64,000 bases of DNA, from positions 62,001 to 126,000 of the forward strand of contig NZ_SGXM01000002.1 in the NCBI RefSeq assembly GCF_004217045.1. The letters run 5' to 3'. A program made the translations under genes and the position numbers. Positions 18,141 through 26,719 of this stretch are shown here, in pieces. Source of the stretch: Cupriavidus agavae. Lineage in GTDB: Bacteria > Pseudomonadota > Gammaproteobacteria > Burkholderiales > Burkholderiaceae. The notes beneath the pieces are model-generated. The model saw nothing but the letters and a program-made list of their open reading frames with translations, searched no databases and had not been told where the DNA came from. The first letter of the stretch is position 1. The number at the start of each line of letters is the position of its first letter.

Positions 18141-20101
18141 GCAGCCCTCTCGACGGCCTGGGGTTCGGTGTCTTCATCGCGGCCCAGGCGCACCATGAAG
18201 TCTTTCAGCCCGGAGTTGCGGGTCATGTGCCAGTAGTCGTCGTTGCGGAACGGCGTCGGCGCCACCACGCGGCCCTGGGCGTTGCGGTACCAGTTCGACA
18301 TGCCTTTGTGGGTCCAGATCATGCGGCCATGCGCCTCCTGCACCCGCGCGTTGTAGCGGTCGTGCACATCCTGCCGGACCTCCACCTCGAAGCCGTCGCC
18401 CGCCTCGTCCAGTGCCGCCTTGAGCAGCGACATCACATACTGCACCTGCGTTTCGAGCAGCGCCACGACGCTGCCGCCATGGCCGAGCGCGGTGTTGGGG
18501 CCGGCCAGCATGAAGAAGTTCGGGAATCCCGGTGTTGCCACGCCAAGGTACGCCTGCGCGCCGTGTGCGTCCCAGTGGTCGCGTACATTGCGGCCGCCCC
18601 GGCCGACCAGGCGGAACGACGACAGCAGGTTCACCGCGTCGAAGCCGGTGCAGACCACGAGGATGTCCACCTCGTGGCGCGTCCCGTCGGCGGTCACCAC
18701 GGCGTTGCCGTCGACCTTCCCGATGCCGGTGTTCACGATGCGCACGTTGTCGCGCGTCGCCGTGCGGAACCATCCGTTGTCCATCAGCATCCGCTTGCCG
18801 AACGGCGGGTAGTCGGGCAGCACGTCCTGCAGCAGGTCCTGGCGCTCGCCCAGTTCCTTCCTGACGTAGTCGACGAAGAACTCGCGGTGCTTGTCGTTGC
18901 GATGGTTGATCGAGCGCTGCGGATGCGCCCATTGCGGATCCACCTGGAGCGACGCGTGGATACGGTCGTTGAAGATCCATGCCAGGCGCTGCCGGTACCA
19001 CGGCTGGTAGTAGGGCACCTCCCGGAGCAGGAAGCGCGCCGCTTCCGGCACGGGCTTCTGGAAGCGCTCGAACGGGGCGGCCCACTGCCGGGAGCGCTGG
19101 AACACGGTGATGCTGGCAACGAGCGGCGCAATGGCCGGCACGATCTGCATCGCGCTCGCGCCGTTGCCGATCACCGCCACCCGCTTGCCGCGCACATCCA
19201 GCCCCTCGGGCCAGCGCGCGCTGTGGAAGCACGGGCCGTCAAACGTGTCGAGCCCCGGAATCGCCGGCATCTTCGGCACGTTGAGCAGCCCGACGGCGCT
19301 GATCACGACATTGGCGGCGATCACCTCGCTCTTGCCGCCGGCCTCCGTGACGCGGACGGCCCAGCGCATCGCGCGCTCGTCGTACACGGCCGACTCCACG
19401 CTGGTATGGAAGCGGATATGGCGGCGCACGTTGAAGCGGTGCGAGACCTCGACAAAGTAGGCCTGGATCTCCTCGCGCAGCGCGAAGTATCGGCTCCAGT
19501 CGGCCCGGGCGAACGAGTACGAGTAGATATGGTTGGGCGTGTCGACGCCGGCACCGGGGTAGCGGTTTTCATACCAGGTGCCGCCCACTTCGCCATTCTT
19601 CTCGATCACGGTATGCGGAATGCCGGCGCCCTGCAGCCGGATCGACGCGCACAGGCCCGCCACGCCGGCCCCGATCACCACGACGTGGAAGCCCGCCGGT
19701 ACGCGATACGCGTCTGCCTGGTCGATGCGGAAGGCCGGATCGAGTCCGAGCCAGGCGCCAACCATCGGCCCATAAGAGGCTGGCACCTCCTCGCCCACGC
19801 TGCGCCGCATCATCTCCACCAGTTCGTCGATGCCGGGGTCCGGCAGCGCGGCGGGCTGGCCGGCCTTCCAGGCATGGAGCGCCTCGCGCGCGGCGGTGCG
19901 CACTTCCTGCTGGACCTCGGGGGGGAGTCCGCCAGAGTCGTGATCGTCAATGCCACGGATATGGGTGCACTGATAGCGTTCGGAGAGCCATTTTCGGTCT
20001 CCCGTCAGATGGAGCAGCACCATCAGCAGCGTGGGCACATTGGCGGCAGGCAGCGCGGCGTCGAGTTGGGCCAACCATTGGGTATCGGGCTTCGAGGTCA
20101 T
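18137..20101 (-). CDS. Flavin-dependent Baeyer-Villiger-type monooxygenase
   Basis: A protein of about 654 residues. An N-terminal helical extension of about 140 residues precedes the FAD Rossmann motif (VVVIGAGVAGLCASIRL). GGTWYENRYPGAGVDTP and the Baeyer-Villiger fingerprint FxGxxxHxxxW (seen as FDGPCFHSARW) follow, then the NADPH Rossmann motif VAVIGNGASAMQ. Such enzymes insert an oxygen next to a ketone to give an ester or lactone. The N-terminal extension is usual in the longer, cyclododecanone/steroid-type branch. The ATG at 20101 is preferred over an in-frame TTG at 20125. It is the second gene of the operon, behind a Bug-type receptor. Confidence 0.87.
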   Translation of the reverse strand: MTSKPDTQWLAQLDAALPAANVPTLLMVLLHLTGDRKWLSERYQCTHIRGIDDHDSGGLPPEVQQEVRTAAREALHAWKAGQPAALPDPGIDELVEMMRRSVGEEVPASYGPMVGAWLGLDPAFRIDQADAYRVPAGFHVVVIGAGVAGLCASIRLQGAGIPHTVIEKNGEVGGTWYENRYPGAGVDTPNHIYSYSFARADWSRYFALREEIQAYFVEVSHRFNVRRHIRFHTSVESAVYDERAMRWAVRVTEAGGKSEVIAANVVISAVGLLNVPKMPAIPGLDTFDGPCFHSARWPEGLDVRGKRVAVIGNGASAMQIVPAIAPLVASITVFQRSRQWAAPFERFQKPVPEAARFLLREVPYYQPWYRQRLAWIFNDRIHASLQVDPQWAHPQRSINHRNDKHREFFVDYVRKELGERQDLLQDVLPDYPPFGKRMLMDNGWFRTATRDNVRIVNTGIGKVDGNAVVTADGTRHEVDILVVCTGFDAVNLLSSFRLVGRGGRNVRDHWDAHGAQAYLGVATPGFPNFFMLAGPNTALGHGGSVVALLETQVQYVMSLLKAALDEAGDGFEVEVRQDVHDRYNARVQEAHGRMIWTHKGMSNWYRNAQGRVVAPTPFRNDDYWHMTRNSGLKDFMVRLGRDEDTEPQAVERAA

Positions 20102-20210
20102 TGTTTTCTTCGGGATTTCGGGCAACAGGGGGCCAGGCCGCCGTCGCGCGGACGGCGGGCGGGGATGGAATCGACTGGATCGGGGGTGCCCGGCGTGCCG
20201 GGCGGGGCGG

Positions 20211-21179
20211 CTACTTCGCTTTCATGCCCGAGGTGCGGACCACCTCGCCCCACTTGGCGTATTCGGTGGAGACCGTCTTCTGCATGAACTGCGGCGTGCT
20301 GGGCCACGGCTCGAAAGCGAGTGCGTCGAGCTTCTGCTTGACCTGCGGCATCTTCAGCACTTCCTGCAACTGGCCGTTGAGCTTCTGGACAACCGCCGCA
20401 GGCGTGCCCTTCGGCGCCACGAGGGCGGTCCAGCCGAGCGCTTCGTAGCCCTTGACGCCGGCCTCGGCCATGGTCGGCACGTCGGGCGCGATGGGCGAGC
20501 GCGTGCTGTCGAGCACGGCCAGCGCCTTGAGCTTGCCGGCCTTGATGTTCTCCTGCTGCGCGCCGAGCGTATCGACCATCAGTTGCGCTCGGCCCGACAT
20601 CACGTCGATCGACGCCGGGGCGCCGCCCTGATACGACACGGTCGTGATATCGACATCGGCCTTCGACTTGAACAGTTGCAGTGCCAGCTCGAACGCCTGG
20701 GCGCCCGACGCGAACATCACCTGGCCGGGGCGCTTCTTCGCATCGCGCACCACGGCATCGACATTCTCGTAGCCGGCAGCGGGCCCGGCCAGCAGGACCA
20801 TCGGCGCCTTGGCCACCATGCCCAGCGGCTGGAAGTCAGTCAGCGGGTCGTACATCTTCGTGGCCTGCAGATGCGGACCGGTGGTGAGCGTGCCGCTGAC
20901 CGCAAGCCCCAGCGTATAGCCGTCAGCCGGTGCCTTGGCAACCAGCCCCATGGCGAGCATGCCGCCCACGCCGGGACGGTTCTCGATCACGAAGGACTGG
21001 CCGTTGAGCCTGGAAAGCTCCTGGCCGATGATCCGGCTGATGGTGTCCGATGCGCCACCGGGCGGGTAGCCCACCAGTATCTTGACCGGCCTGGCCGGGT
21101 AGTCATCGGGCTGCGCCAGCGCGCCAAACGGGGCGAGCAGGGCAAGGCAGGCTAGGGCGAGTTGCTGGGCGCGTGGCAT
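20211..21179 (-). CDS. Bug/TctC-family periplasmic solute receptor
   Basis: A 322-residue periplasmic receptor of the tripartite tricarboxylate family. The ATG at 21179 is preceded by AGGAGAC, and the protein begins with a signal peptide ending near GALAQ. Family marks are YPARPVKILVGYPPGGASDT and the IGQELSRLNGQSFVIENRPG stretch. It binds a carboxylate outside the inner membrane. No TctA/TctB membrane partner is in the window, as is usual for the expanded Bug families of this group. First gene of the Baeyer-Villiger operon and divergent from the IclR gene. Confidence 0.9.
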   Translation of the reverse strand: MPRAQQLALACLALLAPFGALAQPDDYPARPVKILVGYPPGGASDTISRIIGQELSRLNGQSFVIENRPGVGGMLAMGLVAKAPADGYTLGLAVSGTLTTGPHLQATKMYDPLTDFQPLGMVAKAPMVLLAGPAAGYENVDAVVRDAKKRPGQVMFASGAQAFELALQLFKSKADVDITTVSYQGGAPASIDVMSGRAQLMVDTLGAQQENIKAGKLKALAVLDSTRSPIAPDVPTMAEAGVKGYEALGWTALVAPKGTPAAVVQKLNGQLQEVLKMPQVKQKLDALAFEPWPSTPQFMQKTVSTEYAKWGEVVRTSGMKAK

Positions 21180-21268
21180 GTTGTCTCCTGGTGTATCCGT
21201 GTCGTTGTGCGATCTGGACACAGTATCCCCAGCCCGGCTTCCGAAGGCAAAACATCGGATGCGCATTC

Positions 21269-21359
21269 GTTCATAATGTGAACGCCAATGTGGCCGAGCT
21301 TCCCATGGACGGGCGGTCTACGGCGAAAATCAGGGTTTACCGGAGTTCATATTGTGAAT
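21269..21359. promoter_or_regulatory. Repeated GTTCA-N5-TGAA(C/T) sites, probable IclR operators
   Basis: Two near-identical 15-bp sites: GTTCATAATGTGAAC (21269-21283) and GTTCATATTGTGAAT (21345-21359), 76 bp apart. Both are inverted repeats of GTTCA/TGAAC. They lie between the divergent Bug operon and the IclR gene, and the second covers the likely GTG start of the IclR gene itself. This is the arrangement expected for a regulator that controls both its own gene and the divergent operon. Confidence 0.65.
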
Positions 21360-22157
21360 ACCCACGCGTCGCGCGAGGACGCCTCGCGCAGCACCAGGGG
21401 CGCCCAGGCCGTGTTTCGCGCCATCGACCTGCTCAAGCTCGTGGGCCTGAACCACGAGAAGGGCATTTCGCTCGCTTCGCTGGTGGCAGCGACCGGGCTC
21501 GATCGTGCCACCGCGTACCGGCTGCTCGGCTCGCTCGTGCAGAGCGGCATGGTGGCCCGGGACGAGAGCAAGCTGTACCGGCTGGGGCTCGAATCGATGC
21601 AGCTTGGCCTGGCGACCATGAGCCGCGTGCCGATCATGGAACGCTGCCGCCCGACGATGATCCGTATTGCCCGCCGCACCGAGGACACCGTCTATCTGGT
21701 GATCCGCAATGGCGACTACGCCCACTGTGTCCACTACGAGCAGGGCGCATTCCCGATCAAGGCGCTGGTGCTGCAGGTAGGCGGCTTGCGCCTGCTCGGC
21801 GTGGGATCGGCCGGCACGGCGCTGCTGTCGACGCTGACCGATGCCGAACTGGAAGCCTTCCATGCGCGACATGCCGCGGAACTGCCCACCGAGCGCGGAT
21901 CGCTCTCGCTGCTGCGCAAGCAGGTGGCGCATATCCGCCAGCAGGGCTACGCGTGCACGGACAACCTCGTCGCCAGCGGCGTCAGCGGCGTGGGCATGGC
22001 CTTCCAGGTCACGCCGGGCACCTACGCGGCGATCAGCGTGGGCGCCATCCGCTCGCGCATGGACGAGGCCAGGCGGCGCCAGATTGCCGCGCTGATGAAG
22101 GAAGAACTGCAGAGCGGCGGCTGGGGCATGATCGAACGGCTGGCGCCAATAGCCTGA
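21354..22157 (+). CDS. IclR-family transcriptional regulator
   Basis: A 267-residue IclR protein with an N-terminal winged helix (SLASLVAATGLDRATAYRLLGSLVQSG) and a GAF-like effector domain at the C-terminus. A GTG start at 21354 is preferred, with GGAG eight bases ahead and a protein length usual for the family; an ATG at 21288 would add 22 residues. It is divergent from the Baeyer-Villiger operon and probably controls it through the repeated GTTCA-N5-TGAAC sites. It converges on the LysR gene with only 5 bp between stops. Confidence 0.85.
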   Translation: MNTHASREDASRSTRGAQAVFRAIDLLKLVGLNHEKGISLASLVAATGLDRATAYRLLGSLVQSGMVARDESKLYRLGLESMQLGLATMSRVPIMERCRPTMIRIARRTEDTVYLVIRNGDYAHCVHYEQGAFPIKALVLQVGGLRLLGVGSAGTALLSTLTDAELEAFHARHAAELPTERGSLSLLRKQVAHIRQQGYACTDNLVASGVSGVGMAFQVTPGTYAAISVGAIRSRMDEARRRQIAALMKEELQSGGWGMIERLAPIA

Positions 22158-22162
22158 GCGGG

Positions 22163-23101
22163 TCAGGACGGGCGGGCGAAGCAGCGCTCGTCGAGCTTGT
22201 AGCGCGCCGCGCTTTCGACCACCTGTTCGACGAAAGGCAGGGTCATCGGATTGACGATCTCGCGGTGGAACGCCACCCATAGTTCGAGCGATGGCACATC
22301 GCGGTTCGCCAGCCGCCGGAACACCACGTCCCTGACCGGCTGTGCCGCCGCCGAAGCCGGCACCAGCGAGACCGCCAGCCCGGCGGCCACCATCGACATC
22401 ACCGCATGATGCCGGGCCCCATCGTGGATGCGCGCCGGCACCACATTCTGTTCGGCCAGCCAGAACATCATCGTGTCATGGGCGTACTGCCCGTAGCGCC
22501 GCTCGGGCGTGGCCATGGTCTGGCCGTGCAGATCGCGGGCCTGCACCTTTGGCTTGGTGGCCAGCGGATGGGCGGCCGGCACCGCCAGCACGTACGGTTC
22601 GGACATCAGGCGCCGCGCCTGCAGCCGGGGGTCCGTGACCGGCGGCCGCAGGATGGCCACGTCCAGTTCATTGTTCAGCAGCGACTGCAGCATGGCGTCG
22701 GAACTGTATTCGCGCAGCGAGTAGAGGATGCCCGGGGTGCGGGCCGTGAAGCTGCGCAGGATCTGCGGCACCAGTTCGATGGCGGAGATCGCCGTGAGGC
22801 CGATGCCGAGATGGCCCACGTTCTCGCCCCGATCCGCCTGCGCCACCATCTGGCGGGCACGATGCTCGATGTCGAACAGCTTCTCGGCTTCGGCCCGCAG
22901 CACCTGCCCGGCCGCCGTCAGCCGGACGCTGCGTTTGTTGCGCTCGAAAAGCTGGGCGCCAATCTGCGTTTCCAACTGCTTGATCTGCAGGCTCAGCGGC
23001 GGCTGGGTCATGTTCAGGCGCCGTGCGGCGCGCGTGAAATTCAGCTCGTCGGCCAGGACCAGGAACGAACTCAGGACACGTAGTTCAAGCGGCGAGTACA
23101 T
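22163..23101 (-). CDS. LysR-family transcriptional regulator
   Basis: A 312-residue LysR protein. The N-terminal helix-turn-helix (ELNFTRAARRLNMTQPPLS, residues about 19-37) is textbook, and the ligand domain belongs to the group that binds small aromatic or dicarboxylic acids (CbnR/BenM-like). It is divergent from an aldolase and a Bug receptor, which it most likely activates. A perfect ATAC-N7-GTAT palindrome sits directly before its start codon. Confidence 0.9.
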   Translation of the reverse strand: MYSPLELRVLSSFLVLADELNFTRAARRLNMTQPPLSLQIKQLETQIGAQLFERNKRSVRLTAAGQVLRAEAEKLFDIEHRARQMVAQADRGENVGHLGIGLTAISAIELVPQILRSFTARTPGILYSLREYSSDAMLQSLLNNELDVAILRPPVTDPRLQARRLMSEPYVLAVPAAHPLATKPKVQARDLHGQTMATPERRYGQYAHDTMMFWLAEQNVVPARIHDGARHHAVMSMVAAGLAVSLVPASAAAQPVRDVVFRRLANRDVPSLELWVAFHREIVNPMTLPFVEQVVESAARYKLDERCFARPS

Positions 23102-23117
23102 ATACAGGGTCTGTATA
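23101..23117. promoter_or_regulatory. LysR-type binding palindrome
   Basis: TATACAGGGTCTGTATA is a perfect inverted repeat (7+3+7) containing the LysR box form T-N11-A as ATAC-N7-GTAT. It touches the start codon of the LysR gene, so binding would block its own translation start region or promoter, while the aldolase start lies 100 bp away on the other strand. Confidence 0.65.
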
Positions 23118-23216
23118 AGTCAGATACATAAGTAATATTGGCACTATAACTCGCGCGCCCGCAGAATGGCTGGACCCGACCGATCATGAGCCGGGGAACA
23201 CAACCACGCCCGAGAC

Positions 23217-24008
23217 ATGACCATCCAGCACCCGATCGACGACCGCCTGCCCGCCCTGCTGCGCAGCGGCAACCCCCTGCGCGGCATCTTCACCGCCTTG
23301 CCCAGCCCGGCCATCGTGGAGATGTGCGCCTATGCCGGCTTCACGTTCGTGATTATCGACAACGAGCACGGCGCGGCCGATTTCGAGACCACCGAGCACA
23401 TGCTGCGCGCCGCGCGTGCCACGGGCATTCTTCCCGTCGTGCGCTGCTTCCTCGAAGACATTCCGCGCGTGCTCGACATGGGCGCCAGCGGCGTGCAGGT
23501 GCCGATGATCGAGACCGCCGACGATGCACGCGACCTCGTCCAGCGCGTGCGGTATCCCGGTACGGGCCGGCGCGGCAGCGCGTTCAGCGGTCGCGCGGCC
23601 GGGTACGGTGCGTTTCCGGGCGCGGGGCATACCGCGCGGAGCAATGACGGCGTGGCCCTGATCGCCATGATCGAGACACCGGAAGGCGTGAGGAACGTCG
23701 CCGAGATTGCCGCCGTCCCCGGCATCGACGCGGTGTTCGTCGGTCCCAACGATCTCGCGCACGCGATGGGCCATGGCAACGACTGGAAGGCGCCGGCCGT
23801 GGCCACGGCGATCGAACAGACGCTGCGGGCCATCGACGCGGCGGGCAAGTGCGGCGGGATTATCGCGCTCGGTGTCGAGGACGAGAACCTCTATGGCGGC
23901 TTTGGCGCCCGCTACTTCGCCACGGTGGCTACCAGCGTCATCACGCAGGCGCTGCGGCAGGCCGCCACCGCCGGCGGCCAGACGCAGGCACCGGCATTGC
24001 GGTATTGA
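23217..24008 (+). CDS. HpcH/HpaI-type class II aldolase
   Basis: A 263-residue aldolase of the HpcH/HpaI (2,4-dihydroxyhept-2-ene-1,7-dioate aldolase) family. Seen features are the metal and substrate-binding DNEHGAADF, GVQVPMIETADDA, and the IAMIETPEGVRNV and VGPNDLAHAMG segments. Such enzymes split 4-hydroxy-2-oxo acids to pyruvate or glyoxylate plus an aldehyde, in a metal-dependent way. The gene is followed 54 bp later by a Bug receptor and divergently preceded by a LysR gene: an uptake-plus-cleavage cassette for a hydroxy acid of unknown identity. Confidence 0.85.
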   Translation: MTIQHPIDDRLPALLRSGNPLRGIFTALPSPAIVEMCAYAGFTFVIIDNEHGAADFETTEHMLRAARATGILPVVRCFLEDIPRVLDMGASGVQVPMIETADDARDLVQRVRYPGTGRRGSAFSGRAAGYGAFPGAGHTARSNDGVALIAMIETPEGVRNVAEIAAVPGIDAVFVGPNDLAHAMGHGNDWKAPAVATAIEQTLRAIDAAGKCGGIIALGVEDENLYGGFGARYFATVATSVITQALRQAATAGGQTQAPALRY

Positions 24009-24062
24009 ACCGGCGTCGACCACAGCGCCTCGCCCGATAGAACAAGAAACTGGAGACAGACC

Positions 24063-25052
24063 ATGCATTCCCACACTCGCCGTACGCTCTGCGCCGCGCT
24101 GGCCATGGCCGGCCTTTCGCTGGCAACCGCGCCGTTGGCCGCCTTTGCCGACACCTGGCCGAACAAGCCGATCAAGTATGTGGTGCCGTTCTCGCCGGGC
24201 GGCGTGTCCGATGCCACCGCGCGCATCGTGGCGGAAGGCTTGTCGCAGCGACTCGGCCAGCCGGTCGTGATCGACAACAAGCCCGGTGTGTCGGGCATCA
24301 TCGGCACCCAGCTGGTGTCCCGCGCGGAGCCGGACGGCTACACGATCATGGGCGGCACCATCACCACGCATGCCGTCAACCCGTTCTTCTACAAGAAGCC
24401 CGGCTACGATCCGGTCAAGGATTTCGTCGCGGTGAACCTGATCGGGACGGTCAGCAACGTGCTGGTGGTGGCGAACAACAGTCCGTACCACTCGGTCGAG
24501 CAGATCGTGGCCGCGCTCCGGCAAAAGCCGGGCGGCCTGACCTTCGGCACCGCCGGTCCGGGCAGCTCGCAGCAGCTCTCCGGCCAGTTGTTCCAGAGCA
24601 TCACCGGCACGCAGTTGCAGCAGATTTCCTACAAGGGCGGCGCGGCCGCCATGACCGACCTCATCGGCGGCCAGATCGACCTGGTCTTCGAAACCGTGGC
24701 TGCGGCAAAGCCGATGCTGGACGGCAAGCGCGTGCGCGCCATCGGCGTGACCTCCCGCCATGCCTTGCCGGGGCTGCCGGGTGTCAGGCCGCTTGCCGAG
24801 CAGGGCCTGAAGGGTTTCGAGATGCAGTCATGGCAGGGTGTTTTCGCGCCGGCCGGCACGCCAAAGCCGATTGTCGATCGCCTTGCGAAGGAGATCGCCG
24901 CCGTGGTGGCCACGCCGGCGGTGCAGGAGCGCCTGCGCGGCCTGGGGGTGGAACCCGAAGGCAAGACCTCCGCCGACTTCACGGCCTTCCAGCGTGCCGA
25001 AGTCTCCAAGTGGGGCAAGATCATCCAGTCCGCCGGCGTCGTGCCGGAATAA
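24063..25052 (+). CDS. Bug/TctC-family periplasmic solute receptor
   Basis: A 329-residue receptor with a signal peptide ending near PLAAFA, followed by WPNKPIKYVVPFSPGGVSDATAR, VVIDNKPGVSGIIGT and DGYTIMGG, the ligand-binding signature of the Bug family. It is the second such receptor in the window and shares only family-level similarity with the one at 20.2-21.2 kb, so it probably binds a different ligand. It is behind the HpcH/HpaI aldolase in one transcription unit, ended by a clear terminator 70 bp downstream. Confidence 0.92.
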   Translation: MHSHTRRTLCAALAMAGLSLATAPLAAFADTWPNKPIKYVVPFSPGGVSDATARIVAEGLSQRLGQPVVIDNKPGVSGIIGTQLVSRAEPDGYTIMGGTITTHAVNPFFYKKPGYDPVKDFVAVNLIGTVSNVLVVANNSPYHSVEQIVAALRQKPGGLTFGTAGPGSSQQLSGQLFQSITGTQLQQISYKGGAAAMTDLIGGQIDLVFETVAAAKPMLDGKRVRAIGVTSRHALPGLPGVRPLAEQGLKGFEMQSWQGVFAPAGTPKPIVDRLAKEIAAVVATPAVQERLRGLGVEPEGKTSADFTAFQRAEVSKWGKIIQSAGVVPE

Positions 25053-25120
25053 CCGTCCCCGGGGTGCGCGGCAGGCCGTTGCCGCGGCGCCCCGCCACAT
25101 TGCTGCGTTTCCGGCATCGC

Positions 25121-25149
25121 CGGGCCGACACCGCTGCGGCCCGGTTTTT
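25121..25149 (+). terminator. Rho-independent terminator
   Basis: Perfect 7-bp stem CGGGCCG / CGGCCCG with a 9-base loop, followed by GTTTTTC. It lies about 70 bp after the Bug receptor stop and closes the aldolase-receptor unit. Confidence 0.8.
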
Positions 25150-25172
25150 CAATCCCTCGGTTTTTCAATCCC
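25142..25172. repeat. Two-copy 16-bp tandem repeat
   Basis: CGGTTTTTCAATCCC occurs twice in tandem (25142-25156 and 25158-25172), separated by one T. The first copy forms the T-tract end of the terminator, so the duplication also doubled the T run. It is probably a slippage product rather than a binding site. Confidence 0.6.
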
Positions 25173-25412
25173 CCTTTGGCGGCGCACGGAATTCCGCGCA
25201 TCCGCAACGGCCTTTTCCCCAACCCTCGGTAGACTCCCACCTGTCGCGCAGCCGCGCGCGACGCTGCTGTCGCGCTGTTCAGGCGCTTCTCCCTCCCGCA
25301 TGCAATTTGCATCGCTGCCGGACGAGCGCCCTGCGTTTGCCCTGTCGTCCATCTGCTTTCCCCAGACGCTTTATTCCCTTTCATCCAGCAGTTCCCGAAC
25401 GGAGCACTACCG

Positions 25413-26702
25413 ATGTCGTTCCCGGCCCCCCAGCAAGCACTGACAAAATCTGTCAGTTTTGACAACACTGCACGCCTGCCCGACTGGATCCACAAGCGCA
25501 TGGACGCCCATTTCATCGACCGGATGGGCAAGCTTTGGGGCGGCGACCACCTGCTCCACGGCCGGACACCGGGCCCGGACGCGCTGCATCTGAGCAGCAA
25601 CGACTATCTTTGCCTGCTGGGGGAGGCGCCGCTGGTGCAGGCGCAGGCGAGGGCGCTGCTCGACGAGGCCCCGGAATTGCTGATGTCATCGGTCTTCCGC
25701 CACGGGGATTCGCCGCAGCAACGGCTCGAACGCAAGCTCGCCACGCTGATGCAGGCCGAGGACGGGCTGGTGGCCCAGTCCGGCTGGGCGGCCAATGTCG
25801 GGCTGGTGCAATGCATTGCTGGTCCGGGCATCCCGGTCTATATCGATATGAACGGCCACGCGTCGCTCTGGGAGGGCATCAGCGCGGCCGGTGCGCAGGC
25901 CGTGCCGGTGCGCCACAACGATGCCGAACATGCGCTGCGCCAGATCGGGAAACATGGCCCCGGCGTGGTCATGGTGGATTCGGTCTACAGCACCACGGGC
26001 AGCGTTGCCCCACTGAAGGAGTATGTCGAGGTGGCGGAGCGCACCGGTTCGGTGCTCGTGGTCGACGAATCGCACGCGCTGGGCACGCACGGGCCGGCTG
26101 GCGGGGGGCTGGTGCCCGAGCTTGGACTCTCGGCGCGCGTGCACTTCCGCACAGCGTCGCTGGCCAAGGCGTTCGCGGGCCGGGCCGGTTTTGTCACGTG
26201 TAGCACGGCGTTCAAGGAATTTTTTGCAGTCGAAGCCCGGCCGGCGATCTTCAGTTCGGGCCTGCTGCGCCATGAAATCGCCTGGTTCGATGCCGCCACC
26301 GACTTCATTGCCGCCGCCGACGACCGCCGGCAACAGCTCCACGCCATTACCCGAACCACCCGCGACGCCATCTCGGCGCTCGGTTACAACATCAGCGACG
26401 GCACCGAGCAGATCATCGGCCTGGAAGCCGGCAGCGAGCCACAGGTCATGGTGCTGCGCGACGCCCTGCAGCGGCGGGGCATTTTCGGGGCCGTGTTCTG
26501 CTCGCCCGCAACCCCGAAGAATAGGGCATTGATGCGCCTGACGCTGCATGCGAAACTCACTGCCTCCGACATCGGGCGGCTGGTCGACACGCTGGCCGCC
26601 ATCCGGGACGAAGTACGGCTGGATACGTGGTCATCGACGCGACGGGCGGGCAGGGCCTCTCCCGCATCGTCACCGACACATGGCGACACACCCACACCAT
26701 AA
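25413..26702 (+). CDS. CqsA/LqsA/JqsA-like autoinducer synthase (alpha-oxoamine synthase family)
   Basis: A 429-residue PLP-dependent enzyme of the alpha-oxoamine synthase family. The PLP lysine is in TASLAKAFAGRAG, and VVDESHALGTHGP and LSSNDYLCLLG are also present. Most such enzymes are KBL, BioF, HemA or SPT; the N-terminal 50 residues and the pairing with a polytopic histidine kinase instead match CqsA/LqsA, which join acyl-CoA to an amino-acid derivative to make alpha-hydroxyketone signals. The ATG at 25413 has CGGAGC nine bases ahead. The kinase gene begins 17 bp after its stop. The signal made cannot be read from sequence. Confidence 0.78.
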   Translation: MSFPAPQQALTKSVSFDNTARLPDWIHKRMDAHFIDRMGKLWGGDHLLHGRTPGPDALHLSSNDYLCLLGEAPLVQAQARALLDEAPELLMSSVFRHGDSPQQRLERKLATLMQAEDGLVAQSGWAANVGLVQCIAGPGIPVYIDMNGHASLWEGISAAGAQAVPVRHNDAEHALRQIGKHGPGVVMVDSVYSTTGSVAPLKEYVEVAERTGSVLVVDESHALGTHGPAGGGLVPELGLSARVHFRTASLAKAFAGRAGFVTCSTAFKEFFAVEARPAIFSSGLLRHEIAWFDAATDFIAAADDRRQQLHAITRTTRDAISALGYNISDGTEQIIGLEAGSEPQVMVLRDALQRRGIFGAVFCSPATPKNRALMRLTLHAKLTASDIGRLVDTLAAIRDEVRLDTWSSTRRAGRASPASSPTHGDTPTP

Positions 26703-26719
26703 GGGAGCCAGGGCTGGCG

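Larger units (their letters stand above)
25053..25412. other. Intergenic region with terminator and a short tandem repeat
   Basis: A 360-bp gap between the Bug receptor and the autoinducer-synthase gene. It contains the terminator (25121-25149) and a tandem direct repeat that overlaps its tail. The remainder (25175-25400) presumably holds the promoter of the quorum-sensing genes; no clear -35/-10 pair, operator or small gene could be picked out. Confidence 0.6.
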
